A stretch of DNA of 64,000 nucleotides from Domibacillus robiginosus (GTDB lineage: Bacteria; Bacillota; Bacilli; Bacillales; Domibacillaceae), in NCBI RefSeq assembly GCF_000966195.1, contig NZ_LAHL01000012.1:186001-250000 (forward strand). The letters are read 5' to 3'. The notes under the pieces are model-generated. The model saw nothing but the letters and a program-made list of their open reading frames with translations. It ran no database searches and was not told where the DNA came from. Shown piece by piece: positions 51,568-60,960 of the stretch (its first letter is position 1; every line of letters starts with the position of its first letter). The translations under genes were made by a program, and so were the position numbers.

Positions 51568-52623
51568 CTACTTTCCGGTAAAGATTTGTGTAAAATGCGT
51601 TCGGTAGGCACCAGCACCAAATGAAGTAAAGGTATCATTTAAAAGAAGTTCCCGCTCATCCGGTGCATTCAGCCAGGCTTCCATTGCAGCAGGTGCATCC
51701 GGATAGTTGGCGTTAATGATTTCATCCACTTTCTCAAACGTAAGACCCGCTTTTGATAATCGCTGCTTTACATCTCCGAAACGAGGAGATTGATGCCCGA
51801 AATAATTGGCTTCAAACATATCCTGACTATGAGATTTAGCTGCACTGCTTAACGCAGGCGTCCAAAAAAGCGCCGGCAGGCCTTCTTTCTCCCGAATAAA
51901 GTTACTTATATCAGCCAGCTGCGCTTCACTGCCCCGCTCAATGTGAACCCAGGCAGACCTCCCTAGACTAGGAACTTCCGGCAGTATCCCCTCATAAACA
52001 AGCTCATATGGCTTCATTTTCAACAAAACATCGGCTGTCATAAACCGGACACCGGACAGAATACCTGTCTGCTGATCAATATAAAGCTGAGCGTAAAAGT
52101 CTCCGATTGGAACCAGCGGCCTGATATTCAATTCTTCTTCAGACAGCTCGAAGCGATAGTAACTGTTGTTTGCATGCGCCACAATTTCAGTTTCTGGATA
52201 CCTGGAGCTAAAAATCTCGCTGGCAGAGCGGCCAAGTGAAAAAGGAGATGTATCCAATTCTCCCTTTGCAAAAATTGTTACCACATGGCTTTTCTCGACT
52301 CCCGCAAGCATGTAATGTTCAGGTGATTTATATACCCACCATGTATAACCATAAGCTGATGGCTCCCTTCGGGTAGGTTGGCCATATTTTTTTACAAGTG
52401 CTTCTTGCGGCTTACCTATAAGAGCCCCAACCCCTTCCTCAGGTGCCGGCTCCACGTTTGCCGGAAGGTCAGGGTCTACCTGTCCGCTATTGACCGGCGG
52501 CAGCGCAGGTGGTTCATTGCTTTTTTCGTCGATTGCTTTATCAGTATAAATGCCAACTAGCATCATGATTAAAAAAATAATCAAAATCTTAAAAACAGCT
52601 CGCAGACGATCATCCCCTATCAA
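51568..52623 (-). CDS. ylbC: YlbC-type CAP-domain secreted/membrane protein
   Basis: 351 residues. N-terminal hydrophobic anchor (AVFKILIIFLIMMLVGIY, about 9-26), a CAP-associated N-terminal domain (about 65-210; IGKPQEALVKKYGQPTRREP) and a C-terminal CAP/SCP domain (SAAKSHSQDMFEANYFGHQS, FEKVDEIINANYPDAPAAMEAW). The CAP family is extracellular; the exact role is unknown. The start is uncertain: TTG at 52623 follows AGGAC too closely; a later start at the same frame is possible. Confidence 0.82.
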   Translation of the reverse strand: MIGDDRLRAVFKILIIFLIMMLVGIYTDKAIDEKSNEPPALPPVNSGQVDPDLPANVEPAPEEGVGALIGKPQEALVKKYGQPTRREPSAYGYTWWVYKSPEHYMLAGVEKSHVVTIFAKGELDTSPFSLGRSASEIFSSRYPETEIVAHANNSYYRFELSEEELNIRPLVPIGDFYAQLYIDQQTGILSGVRFMTADVLLKMKPYELVYEGILPEVPSLGRSAWVHIERGSEAQLADISNFIREKEGLPALFWTPALSSAAKSHSQDMFEANYFGHQSPRFGDVKQRLSKAGLTFEKVDEIINANYPDAPAAMEAWLNAPDERELLLNDTFTSFGAGAYRTHFTQIFTGK

Positions 52624-52787
52624 GTCCTTCTCTTTCTTCCATCAGTATATCATTCCGTTTCGATGTTTGAAAAACTTTCCCCTGCAGGAAATAGAATTTT
52701 ATCCTCTCCAAACACCTTGACTGCATTGCATGAAAGCGCATTTTCGACTATGATAAAAAGGATTACATAACGGAGAGGGGTACATGT

Positions 52788-53144
52788 ATGAAATTTGAGA
52801 ATACCGGTTTGGACGGCATGCAAGTTGACTTAAACCAGCTTACTCACATCATGGAGCAGCACGGAATGGTTCTTGCAGGACAGTGGGATTATGAACGTGT
52901 CACCTACGACCGTAAATTTGAATTAAAAGAAGGCGTCTATTATTTGCGTGTATTCGGTTTTGCTGTAAAAGGGGATGTGGGAGCCGAAGATGCAATGATC
53001 GAGCTGATGACACCGCTTCTTGGTAAACATTATTATCCGCACGGCGTGGAATATGGTTCCGATGAATACTTCCCGGAGTCTCTTGTTAAAACGTGTGAAA
53101 AGCTTTTGGGTGATATACAAGCGGAAACGCTGCATTATGCATGA
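52788..53144 (+). CDS. YugN-like family protein
   Basis: 118 residues. YugN-like family (Pfam type), seen in Bacillaceae: MKFENTGLDGMQVDLNQLTH, WDYERVTYDRKFELKEGVYY, HGVEYGSDEYFPESLVKTC. Soluble, role unknown. In some bacilli it lies near the cta genes. GGAGAGG precedes the ATG. It converges on the DUF420 gene through a shared terminator. Confidence 0.88.
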   Translation: MKFENTGLDGMQVDLNQLTHIMEQHGMVLAGQWDYERVTYDRKFELKEGVYYLRVFGFAVKGDVGAEDAMIELMTPLLGKHYYPHGVEYGSDEYFPESLVKTCEKLLGDIQAETLHYA

Positions 53145-53182
53145 AAAAAAGCTGTCCTCTCTTGGAGAGGACAGCTTTTTTT
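53144..53182. terminator. bidirectional terminator between yugN-like and DUF420 genes
   Basis: AAAAAAAGCTGTCCTCTC / GAGAGGACAGCTTTTTTT with a TTG-type loop; very strong stem with A run and T run at its two sides. Confidence 0.93.
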
Positions 53183-53643
53183 CAGCCACCTAAAATAGCT
53201 TTGAATACCGACGTTGTCGGACCGCCGTGAAAGAAAACATATAATAGCAAATACACGGCTACACCTGTAATGGCAGTGAAAAACCAAATAACACTGGTGA
53301 CCGGTCCTATTTTACGATGAAGAGCCAGTTTATTTTTTAAACCACTGGCTATGGATACAATACCAAAAATAGCTCCTGTTGTTGCCAGGAAGATGTGGAA
53401 AATCAAAAAGATCGTATAATAGATTTTAAGGTGGTCAGGGCCGCCGAACGCTGTATTGCCCAAAAACAATGTACGGCTCACATAAATGATAAAAAAGGTA
53501 AGGGCAAAAACTCCTGCTAAGAGCATCGTCTTTTTATGCTTTTCTATTTTTCTCTGTTTGATTTGTGCCCAGCCGATCGCTACAAAAATGGCACTTAACA
53601 CTATAAAAAAGGTACTGATCGTCGGCAAAATTGGTAATGACAT
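53182..53643 (-). CDS. DUF420 (CtaM-type) oxidase assembly membrane protein
   Basis: 153 residues with four membrane spans (TISTFFIVLSAIFVAIGWAQ, TMLLAGVFALTFFIIYVSR, IYYTIFLIFHIFLATTGAIF, VIWFFTAITGVAVYLLLYVF). DUF420 family; the Staphylococcus member CtaM is needed for activity of a heme A/O-type oxidase, and B. subtilis has YozB. The histidines in KIYYTIFLIFHIFLA and ALHRKIGPVT are candidate heme contacts. Position beside ctaG supports the assembly role here. Confidence 0.9.
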   Translation of the reverse strand: MSLPILPTISTFFIVLSAIFVAIGWAQIKQRKIEKHKKTMLLAGVFALTFFIIYVSRTLFLGNTAFGGPDHLKIYYTIFLIFHIFLATTGAIFGIVSIASGLKNKLALHRKIGPVTSVIWFFTAITGVAVYLLLYVFFHGGPTTSVFKAILGG

Positions 53644-53705
53644 TTTTTCTTCCTCACTTCCATTATGTAAGACAAAAGAAATGGCTCATCATTTCTTTTA
53701 ATAGA

Positions 53706-54611
53706 TTACATTGTTTTATGATGACGGGCAAGTGCCGCCTCTGTTAGTTGATCAGCCTCTTTTTCTTCTTTTCTTACCCATTCAAAAAAGACTTGGGCAA
53801 GAACGACACCGTACACAATTTCCTGAATAATTTTCATTACAATACCGCCGGTTTTTTGATCCTCGACTACTGCCATACTTGAAAACAATTCTGGCCCACT
53901 TAGTTGTAAGCCTGACAAAGTGGAGGAAGGCACACAAAGTTCCATTGCTTTCAGCCAGGCTGTGCCATCAGAATAAGTAGCATAAAGCGGCGCAGAAGCA
54001 AAAATAATTAATGCGCAGGCAGGTGTCAGTAAGATTCCGTTCGCAAAAATATAGCCGACTTTTTTTAATCCATCCAGTCCTCTTCCTTCCGGCTGCTCGT
54101 TTACAAGCGGCCACCACATACAAATGGCCAGAAAAAATAACACAACGGTATACAAGCTGTGAAGCATTTCGTTCATCTTAATAAAATCGAAGATAAGCGG
54201 AATGTGGTAAAACGAGAACATGCCGTTAAATAAAACAAGCGCAAGGAGCGGACGTGCTGAAAAGGAAAAAATGGTTTTTACTACTGGCAGCCCAATGACT
54301 GTACGCCAAAGCCACCATGGAACAGCTTTAATCAAAAGAGGGGGAACCACAAGGTAAAGCACAGCCATTTGCAGCATGTGATAGGTCATCATAATGTGTC
54401 CCATCAAATCAAGCGGCGAGCCTTTAACAGCATATAAAGTAACAATTGCAGCAATAAACAGTAGGCCCTGCCTTTTAGTAAGCGGCTCACTGTCCTGAAA
54501 CTGCTGGCGCCGTCCAATCGTAATCCAAAAATAAAGAACCGTTATACCTGATAGAACAACGATAAAATACGGGCTCCAAAGAGCAGGAAAACCAAATATA
54601 CTGATCGGCAT
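53706..54611 (-). CDS. ctaG: CtaG, cytochrome c oxidase assembly protein
   Basis: 301 residues from the ATG at 54611, five bases after GAGGTGA. Multispan membrane protein (about seven spans) needed in B. subtilis for formation of active caa3 oxidase, probably in copper delivery or subunit assembly. Segments include LMGHIMMTYHMLQMAVLYLV with His and Met likely to bind metal, and MNEMLHSLYTVVLFFLAICM. A terminator-like hairpin lies between ctaF and this gene. Confidence 0.92.
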   Translation of the reverse strand: MPISIFGFPALWSPYFIVVLSGITVLYFWITIGRRQQFQDSEPLTKRQGLLFIAAIVTLYAVKGSPLDLMGHIMMTYHMLQMAVLYLVVPPLLIKAVPWWLWRTVIGLPVVKTIFSFSARPLLALVLFNGMFSFYHIPLIFDFIKMNEMLHSLYTVVLFFLAICMWWPLVNEQPEGRGLDGLKKVGYIFANGILLTPACALIIFASAPLYATYSDGTAWLKAMELCVPSSTLSGLQLSGPELFSSMAVVEDQKTGGIVMKIIQEIVYGVVLAQVFFEWVRKEEKEADQLTEAALARHHKTM

Positions 54612-54700
54612 TTTGTTCACCTCAATTGTATTTCACTGCTTCTCTTATTATATCGTTCGCCTTTACGCTTGACAACGACAGCAAATGACAAGTTCTTGAC

Positions 54701-54740
54701 AAAAAAAGTGTCCCCAGCTGATGCTGGAAACACTTTTTTA
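54701..54740 (-). terminator. terminator between ctaF and ctaG
   Basis: In the minus direction AAGTGTTTCCAGC pairs with AGCTGGGGACACTT around an ATC loop, and seven T follow. It suggests that part of the cta transcript ends before ctaG. Confidence 0.8.
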
Positions 54741-55073
54741 TTACAGCCAAATAATCGTCAAAAAAGCAAGGATAGTTATAAACGCTACAATAACACCTGA
54801 GTACATAAATAGCTGCGGAGCCTCATGACCTTTATGACTCATATGCATAAAATAGTAAAGTTGAAAAATCACCTGTACAACCGCCAGAAGCAAAACAAAC
54901 GGAATAATAAACCATTTAGAAAATCCAGCTCCTACCGCCACAAAAGCAATGACCGTAAAAAAGATCATCATCGTAAAAGTAATAACCTGCATTCTCATTT
55001 CTTCTGCATTTTTCTTACGGCGATATTCATACGTAACTTTAGGATCTCCTGACTTTGGGTGTAAATTCGCCAT
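54741..55073 (-). CDS. ctaF: cytochrome c oxidase subunit IVB (CtaF)
   Basis: 110 residues, caa3-type subunit IV with three membrane spans (VITFTMMIFFTVIAFVAVGA, WFIIPFVLLLAVVQVIFQLY, SGVIVAFITILAFLTIIWL). The conserved FQLYYFMHMSHKGHE motif is intact. Part of the ctaCDEF operon; three bases after ctaE, before a terminator. Confidence 0.95.
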   Translation of the reverse strand: MANLHPKSGDPKVTYEYRRKKNAEEMRMQVITFTMMIFFTVIAFVAVGAGFSKWFIIPFVLLLAVVQVIFQLYYFMHMSHKGHEAPQLFMYSGVIVAFITILAFLTIIWL

Positions 55074-55076
55074 TCG

Positions 55077-55706
55077 CTATCCCACCATCCCCATTAAGTA
55101 TACGACCGTAAAGATAAACACCCACACAACATCAATGAAATGCCAGTAAAGGCTGGCTAAATAAAACTTAGGTGCATTGTACAAGTTAAGCCCCCGCTTC
55201 GCGTTTCGGATCATCAACGCGATAATCCATGAGAGGCCGAAAACCACGTGTCCACCGTGGAAGCCGACAAGCGTATAAAAAGCGGAGCCAAATGCGCTGC
55301 TTGTAAACTTGTGCTCAAATGCATGATAGTAATGATAAAATTCATAAATCTCACATGCAAGAAAACCTAATCCAAGCACAACAGTGATAAAAAGCCATTG
55401 CTGCATTTTCTTAAAGCTGTAATTTTTCATATGATACATCGCGAAAACCGATGTTAATGAACTTGTTAAAAGAAGCATCGTCATTAAAAAAACGAGCGGC
55501 AATTCAAATAGGTCGGCTGCTTTAGCATGCGTATCGCTTGGTACACTGTCTTTAAGTGCTAAATACGTCGCAAATAGTGAAGCAAATAAAACAGTCTCGC
55601 CTCCCAGGAAAAACCAGAAGCCAAGGAATTTATTTTTCCCTTCAAGCGTTGCTTGCTCCGGCGATTCGGGCCACGTTTGCGGAGTGAATTTTTGTTCAGC
55701 TGCCAT
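55077..55706 (-). CDS. ctaE: cytochrome c oxidase subunit III (CtaE)
   Basis: 209 residues, five membrane spans. Structural subunit III of the caa3 oxidase. WFFLGGETVLFASLFATY near the N-terminus, the conserved GFHGGHVVFGLSWI motif, and the C-terminal YLASLYWHFIDVVWVFIFT are typical. ATG overlaps the last base of the ctaD stop. Confidence 0.96.
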   Translation of the reverse strand: MAAEQKFTPQTWPESPEQATLEGKNKFLGFWFFLGGETVLFASLFATYLALKDSVPSDTHAKAADLFELPLVFLMTMLLLTSSLTSVFAMYHMKNYSFKKMQQWLFITVVLGLGFLACEIYEFYHYYHAFEHKFTSSAFGSAFYTLVGFHGGHVVFGLSWIIALMIRNAKRGLNLYNAPKFYLASLYWHFIDVVWVFIFTVVYLMGMVG

Positions 55707-57583
55707 TATCGTGTTCCCCCTTCTGCCTCATCAAGCAAGTCTTCTTTATGAATGTGGTAGCCATGGTCATCTTTAACGGAACGATACAGCATCGCACCGA
55801 ATGTAATCAGCATGCCAATAATCAAAACTGGAATGGCCCAATCCTTCCCTTCATCTGCATGATACATCGCGCCAAATGCAGCGACAAACAAACCAAGAGA
55901 AATAACAAATGGCACAAACGAATTGTTTGGCATATGGATGTCACCCACCGGTTCAGCCGGTGTCATATCTGTTTTGCCTTCCATCTTTTCAATCCAAAAA
56001 GGATCGAGGCCCCGTACAAGCGGAAGCTGCTTAAAATTGTAAAAAGGCACAGGAGATGGAATGGCCCATTCAAGTGTACGTCCATCTTCCCAAGGGTCTC
56101 TGCCCACTTGAATATTTTTTTTCTGAGTGATCACAATGTTTACAAGCAAGACAATAATGCCGAGTGCCATAAAAGCAGCCCCAATAGAGCTTATCAAGTT
56201 TCCAGTAGCCAGCCCCTGCCCTTCAAGAAATGTCCATACACGGCGTGGCATTCCCATTAAACCAAGGAAATGCTGAATAAAAAATGTTAAATGGAAACCG
56301 ACTAAAAACAGGACAAATGTAATTTTGCCCAGCTTTTCGCTCAGCATCGTTCCAAACATAAGCGGCCAATAAAAATGGGCGCCTCCAAGCAGTCCAAGAA
56401 CGATTCCCCCTACAATTACGTAGTGAAAATGAGCCACAATAAAGTAGCTGTCATGGAACTGGTAATCCGCTGGCGCTGCTGCCTGCATAACGCCTGTAAC
56501 ACCGCCCATAACGAAGGAAGGAATAAACGCTACTGCGTAAAGCATAGGTACTGTAAATTTAATGCTTCCTCCCCAAATCGTTAAAATCCAGTTGAAAATC
56601 TTAATTCCAGTTGGAACCGCAATCGCCATTGTAGCAACCGCAAAGATAGCATTTGCAACCGGACCCAGGCCTGTTGTAAACATATGGTGCGCCCATACCA
56701 TGAAACCGAGAAACCCAATAAGTACTGTAGCAAATACCATGGACGAGTATCCAAATAAGCGCTTTCTCGCGAATGTCGGAAATATTTCTGAAAAAATGCC
56801 AAATGCCGGCAACACGAGAATATACACTTCAGGGTGACCGAAAATCCAGAAAAAATGCTCCCAAATAATCGTGTTTCCACCCATCGCTACATCAAAAAAT
56901 CCTGAACCAAACATACGGTCAAAAATCAACATGAACAGTCCGACAGTCAGCGGCGGGAAAGCAAACAAAATAAGAGCAGATGCCACAAACGTTGTCCAGG
57001 TGAACAGCGGCATTCTCATATATGTCATACCCGGTGCCCGCATATTGATAATCGTTACCAAAAAATTGATCCCGCCCATTAATGTTCCAAACCCGGAGAT
57101 TTGAAGACCAAGAGCGTAAAAATCAATACCATGCCCTTCAGAAGCAAGCGAGAGAGAGGCATATGATGTCCACCCTGCATCAGGCGCTCCGCCGAGGAAC
57201 CATGAAAGGTTTAAGAATACACCGCCGAAAAAAAACAGCCAAAATCCGAGTGCGTTCACAAACGGGAAAGCTACATCGCGTGCGCCAATTTGAAGCGGCA
57301 TAACAGCATTCATAAAAGCAAATAATAACGGCATGGCAGCCAGAAAAATCATTGTGGTACCGTGCATGGTAATAATTTCATTGAACAAGCCGGCACTGAC
57401 AAAATCGTTATTTGGCACAGCCAGCTGAATCCGGATCATCATCGCTTCGATCCCACCGACAATAAAGAAAAAGCCACCAGCTAGCAAATATAAAATTGCG
57501 ATCTTTTTATGGTCAACAGTTGTGAGATATTCCCAAATCGTGCCGGTAAATCCCCGTTTTTGTGCGTGTGCAATGGTACTCAA
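55706..57583 (-). CDS. ctaD: cytochrome c oxidase subunit I (CtaD)
   Basis: 625 residues, close to the B. subtilis 622. Carries heme a, heme a3 and CuB; reduces O2. Twelve or more membrane spans. CuB/heme a3 site: HFFWIFGHPEVYILVLPAFG (His-Pro-Glu-Val-Tyr), MVWAHHMFTTG, and DSYFIVAHFHYVIVGG with the heme histidines; low-spin heme His in ITMHGTTMIFL. Long C-terminal extension beyond residue 540 is as in Bacillus CtaD. Confidence 0.97.
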   Translation of the reverse strand: MSTIAHAQKRGFTGTIWEYLTTVDHKKIAILYLLAGGFFFIVGGIEAMMIRIQLAVPNNDFVSAGLFNEIITMHGTTMIFLAAMPLLFAFMNAVMPLQIGARDVAFPFVNALGFWLFFFGGVFLNLSWFLGGAPDAGWTSYASLSLASEGHGIDFYALGLQISGFGTLMGGINFLVTIINMRAPGMTYMRMPLFTWTTFVASALILFAFPPLTVGLFMLIFDRMFGSGFFDVAMGGNTIIWEHFFWIFGHPEVYILVLPAFGIFSEIFPTFARKRLFGYSSMVFATVLIGFLGFMVWAHHMFTTGLGPVANAIFAVATMAIAVPTGIKIFNWILTIWGGSIKFTVPMLYAVAFIPSFVMGGVTGVMQAAAPADYQFHDSYFIVAHFHYVIVGGIVLGLLGGAHFYWPLMFGTMLSEKLGKITFVLFLVGFHLTFFIQHFLGLMGMPRRVWTFLEGQGLATGNLISSIGAAFMALGIIVLLVNIVITQKKNIQVGRDPWEDGRTLEWAIPSPVPFYNFKQLPLVRGLDPFWIEKMEGKTDMTPAEPVGDIHMPNNSFVPFVISLGLFVAAFGAMYHADEGKDWAIPVLIIGMLITFGAMLYRSVKDDHGYHIHKEDLLDEAEGGTR

Positions 57584-57617
57584 CGGCTTTACCTCCTTTA
57601 CCCCGATTCTATAGTAA

Positions 57618-58703
57618 TTATTCTACTTTAAGGCTCATCAGGTACGCAGCAAGCTGATCAAGCTCCTGATCAGACAATTCGCCGTATGTACCAGTCATTT
57701 TGTTGCCTGGTTTGTATTGCCCTGGATCGGCGAGCCAATTTTTCAATTCTTCTTCATTATGTTCTAGAACACCAGCTATCCTTTCACGATCGGCAAACCC
57801 CGCAAGATTCGGCGCTGTGCGAGCCGCTTCAGGACGTGCATCAGCCGTTGTCACAGCATGACAGCTTAAACACTTTTGATTAAAAATTTCCTGCCCCTCC
57901 GCTGCTGCTGGATCTTCCGGCGCTGCTTCTGCTGCTTTTGCATCAATAGCCTGCATCGCCGTTACCCACTGGTCAAATTCACTTTTTGGAAGCGCATGCA
58001 CTTTAAAGTCCATTAAAGCATGAGAAGGACCACAAAGCTCTGCACACTTCCCATAAAACAAGTTATCGGCCTCGGCCGCTTTTTCATTATCAAACTCAAG
58101 CCAGATTTGATTTACGTTTTCTACATTTGTATCAATTTTCCCACCGGCTGCTGGAATCCAAAAAGAGTGTTTTACATCCGATGCTTTTACATTGAAATAA
58201 ACTTTTTGATCCGTTGGAACCACCAGATCCTGACTTGTAATAATTTTTTGATTAGGATATTCAAACTCCCACCAATACAAGTTGGCCCGGACGTTCACAA
58301 CCATCGCATCTGTTGTACCATCCTCGTTTTTTTTGTCCATCGCCTTTGTATCAGCCAAATCAAACGTAGCTAACACTGTTGGAATTGCCAAAATAATCAG
58401 TAAAATAATCGGAATAATGGTCCAAACAATTTCAAGCACATGGCTTCCTTCCACTTGCTTTGGAATGGTTGTGTCGCCTTTTTTACGTCGAAACTTAAGG
58501 ACAGCAACGGCAAATAAAATAGATACAACGATGACCACGCCTACCATGATCCATGTGCTGAGCATCATGAGATCATAGGCGGTTTGTCCTGCTTCACCAG
58601 CAGGGGTCAGCGTTGAAAGAAATGGTTCGCCGCAGCCGGACAGAAGGAGCGCCATCAGGCCCATAAACGTAAAAAGACGCCAATTTGCCAGCTTCTTTTT
58701 CAT
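57618..58703 (-). CDS. ctaC: cytochrome c oxidase subunit II with heme c domain (CtaC)
   Basis: 361 residues. Lipoprotein signal peptide ending LLLSGC (Cys 24-ish), two membrane spans, then an outer CuA domain (CAELCGPSHALMDF: Cys, Cys, His, Met ligands). A C-terminal cytochrome c domain with CLSCH heme motif and later NKMTGTYG Met ligand follows, so the enzyme is caa3 type and can accept electrons from its own heme c. Likely processed by LspA. Heads the ctaCDEF operon. Confidence 0.97.
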   Translation of the reverse strand: MKKKLANWRLFTFMGLMALLLSGCGEPFLSTLTPAGEAGQTAYDLMMLSTWIMVGVVIVVSILFAVAVLKFRRKKGDTTIPKQVEGSHVLEIVWTIIPIILLIILAIPTVLATFDLADTKAMDKKNEDGTTDAMVVNVRANLYWWEFEYPNQKIITSQDLVVPTDQKVYFNVKASDVKHSFWIPAAGGKIDTNVENVNQIWLEFDNEKAAEADNLFYGKCAELCGPSHALMDFKVHALPKSEFDQWVTAMQAIDAKAAEAAPEDPAAAEGQEIFNQKCLSCHAVTTADARPEAARTAPNLAGFADRERIAGVLEHNEEELKNWLADPGQYKPGNKMTGTYGELSDQELDQLAAYLMSLKVE

Positions 58704-58790
58704 AGCGTATTACAACCCCTCTTTCATTTAAAATGTTTACAAAAACAGTACGTATATATGGATTTCTTAAAAGAAAGAATTCCCCTCTGT

Positions 58791-59696
58791 TTAAATAACA
58801 GTGACGATGACCATCGCCACGAAAATGATGGTTAAATACTGCAATGAATAAATAAACATATATTTGGCCCATTTCAAATCATCTTTCGTTTTAAAACCTG
58901 TAGCTGCTAAAGCCACCCATCCTACATTTAGCAGGGTAGCTAAAATCATAAATGCTATGCCAAGTTCTGTCATAAAGAACGGTAGCGGCAAAAGAAGTAT
59001 TGTCCAAACAAACATATGTCGTTTTGTCACGGCAAACCCTTTTACGGTTGGAAGCATCGGAATTCCTGCTCTTCCATACTCATCAGCACGCTTCATGGCC
59101 AATGCATAAAAGTGCGGCGGCTGCCAAATGAACATAATTAAAAATAGCATCCAAGCCAATACATCAAGCGTTGGGTCAACAGCGGCCCAGCCGATAAGAG
59201 GCGGTACAGCCCCTGAAATACTTCCGACAATCGTATTACTTACATGACGGCGCTTTGACCACATTGTATAAATCACCACGTAGCTGATGATTCCTATTAC
59301 ACCAATCACACCCGCAGTAAAGGTCGTCATAAATAAAAGCGCTGAGCCAGCAATGACAAGCGCAAGTCCTATCGTTAGCACTTTTGGATAACTGATTTTC
59401 CCAGTAACCGTTGGTCTGGTTTTTGTACGCTCCATGAGCGGATCAATATCCCGGTCAATATAATTATTTAAACTTGCTGAACCGGCAATAATGAGGGCAG
59501 AGCCGATTAGTGTTAAAGCAATGGTATCAAGGTTAGCTAAAAATCGAATGTCATTTAAAATAAAAGCCAGCCACATACCTGTAAAAACGGTTATTAAATT
59601 AGAATTAACAATGCCAATTTTAATCAACGCCATAAAATCTTTAAAAGCGGTTGTTTCCGGCACGTTTGTTTTTTCTATTGTTGTACTGCGCAACAC
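58791..59696 (-). CDS. ctaB: protoheme IX farnesyltransferase (heme O synthase, CtaB)
   Basis: 301 residues from a GTG at 59696 after GGGGGG; a TTG one codon later is an equally good start (residues start LRSTTIEKT). The open frame upstream is not similar to the family. Farnesylates heme B to heme O. About nine spans; the farnesyl diphosphate sites are [18 protein letters not shown] and [19 protein letters not shown]. Divergent from ctaA. Confidence 0.94.
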   Translation of the reverse strand: MLRSTTIEKTNVPETTAFKDFMALIKIGIVNSNLITVFTGMWLAFILNDIRFLANLDTIALTLIGSALIIAGSASLNNYIDRDIDPLMERTKTRPTVTGKISYPKVLTIGLALVIAGSALLFMTTFTAGVIGVIGIISYVVIYTMWSKRRHVSNTIVGSISGAVPPLIGWAAVDPTLDVLAWMLFLIMFIWQPPHFYALAMKRADEYGRAGIPMLPTVKGFAVTKRHMFVWTILLLPLPFFMTELGIAFMILATLLNVGWVALAATGFKTKDDLKWAKYMFIYSLQYLTIIFVAMVIVTVI

Positions 59697-60016
59697 TATT
59701 CCCCCCTTTCTCTTTAAACACACTATCTTAATATTACTATAAAGGATATAGCTGCGCTTTTCTACATTATTCCACAACATTTCAAACGAATAGACGCTCT
59801 CTTCCATATTAAATCATATTCATCATTTTTTATGTGAACGGGTGATGAACTATTTTTGTCTAATTTGTGTCTCGTCAAAACGTTCTGTTTCCAGTTGTTC
59901 TGTTTTATAAGATAATAGAAAAGACAGTAAGAAACATTAAAATGAAACGGCTTTCTTTTTTGTACGTAAAGCGTATGAGATATAGATATAGATATAGAGA
60001 GAAGAAGGTGAATATA
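59697..60016. other. ctaB-ctaA divergent intergenic region
   Basis: 320 bases between the divergent ctaB and ctaA starts. AT-rich; I found no promoter pair or clear ResD or CcpA site I would defend. It holds a short hexamer repeat (agatat/atagat, about 59979-59997) and stray open frame before ctaA that is not a gene. Confidence 0.5.
59978..60000 (+). repeat. tandem ATAGAT hexamer repeat before ctaA
   Basis: About three and a half direct copies of ATAGAT (reads GATATAGATATAGATATAG) end a few bases before the ctaA ribosome binding site. Short repeats like this can slip. No evidence of phase variation. Confidence 0.75.
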
Positions 60017-60919
60017 TTGAACAGCTGGCTTAAATGGCTTGGTGTGATAACCACACTGGTAATGCTTGCCGTTTTAATTGGCGGCGCGCTTGTTACAAAA
60101 ACAGATTCTGGCCTTGGCTGCGGTAATGAATGGCCGCTTTGCCATGGCCGGATTATTCCGGAGAATATCAAAGCAGAAACCATCATCGAGCTTTCTCACC
60201 GGGCTGTTTCAGGGGCAGCCGGACTACTTGTTTTAGCACTTTCTATTTTTTCGTGGCGCTGTATTGGCCATAAGCGGGAAACTAAATTTCTTGCCGCTTT
60301 AGCTTTCTTTTTTTTACTGGCTCAGGCGTTAATTGGAGCGGCCGCTGTTCTTTGGGGACAAAATGACTTTGTTCTCGCTCTCCACTTTGGCATTTCTCTT
60401 ATTTCATTTTCAGCTGTTTTATTATTGACTCTGCTTATTTTTGAAGTGGATCAGCGATTTGATGCTTCATCCCTTGTGATCGATACCCGAATGAAATGGC
60501 ACACAATCGGCGTGACTCTCTACAGCTATATCGTTGTTTATACAGGGGCTCTTGTCCGTCACACTAAATCAAGTATGGTTTGCGGATCCTGGCCTTTGTG
60601 TGGAAACGATGAAATTCTGCCTTCAAATCTGTACCAATGGATTCAAATGGGACACCGGGCAGCCGCCGGCTTCATTTTTATCTGGATTGCCTTTATTGCT
60701 TATATGGCTCTTAAATATTATAAGGATCAACGTGTTTTGTATTACGGTTGGCTGATTGCATTCGTTCTTGTTTCACTGCAGGCAATCGCCGGTGCTTTTA
60801 TCATTTGGACTCATTTAAACTTATACATTGCTCTGGCTCATGCTTTGTTTGTGTCCTGCTTGTTCGGACTGTTATGTTATTTTATCCTGCTAGTGTCAAG
60901 AAGCAGGATAAATGGTTAA
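60017..60919 (+). CDS. ctaA: heme A synthase CtaA
   Basis: 300 residues from a TTG at 60017, five to six bases after AAGGTGA; the open frame reaches back to 59867 but that part is RYRYRYR-type low complexity from the hexamer repeat. Oxidises the C8 methyl of heme O to heme A. Eight spans; cysteine pair in [14 protein letters not shown] near residue 35-45 and in [10 protein letters not shown], and the heme histidines in [12 protein letters not shown] and [19 protein letters not shown] and [10 protein letters not shown]. Acts with ctaB to serve the caa3 oxidase. Confidence 0.95.
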   Translation: MNSWLKWLGVITTLVMLAVLIGGALVTKTDSGLGCGNEWPLCHGRIIPENIKAETIIELSHRAVSGAAGLLVLALSIFSWRCIGHKRETKFLAALAFFFLLAQALIGAAAVLWGQNDFVLALHFGISLISFSAVLLLTLLIFEVDQRFDASSLVIDTRMKWHTIGVTLYSYIVVYTGALVRHTKSSMVCGSWPLCGNDEILPSNLYQWIQMGHRAAAGFIFIWIAFIAYMALKYYKDQRVLYYGWLIAFVLVSLQAIAGAFIIWTHLNLYIALAHALFVSCLFGLLCYFILLVSRSRING

Positions 60920-60960
60920 TAAAAAGCACTGCCTTTCTTGAAGGCAGTGCTTTTTATTTT
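60920..60960. terminator. bidirectional terminator between ctaA and pyc
   Basis: AAAAAGCACTGCCTTTC / GAAGGCAGTGCTTTTT, perfect apart from the small loop, with A and T runs on its two sides, between convergent ctaA and pyc. Confidence 0.92.

Noticed and set aside
55748-56260. 170-residue plus-strand frame opposite ctaD
   Set aside because: Antisense to the conserved ctaD C-terminus; no family similarity.
59867-60016. 50-residue N-terminal extension of ctaA ending in [10 protein letters not shown]
   Set aside because: The extension encodes the hexamer repeat and lacks family similarity; TTG at 60017 has a well-spaced ribosome binding site.
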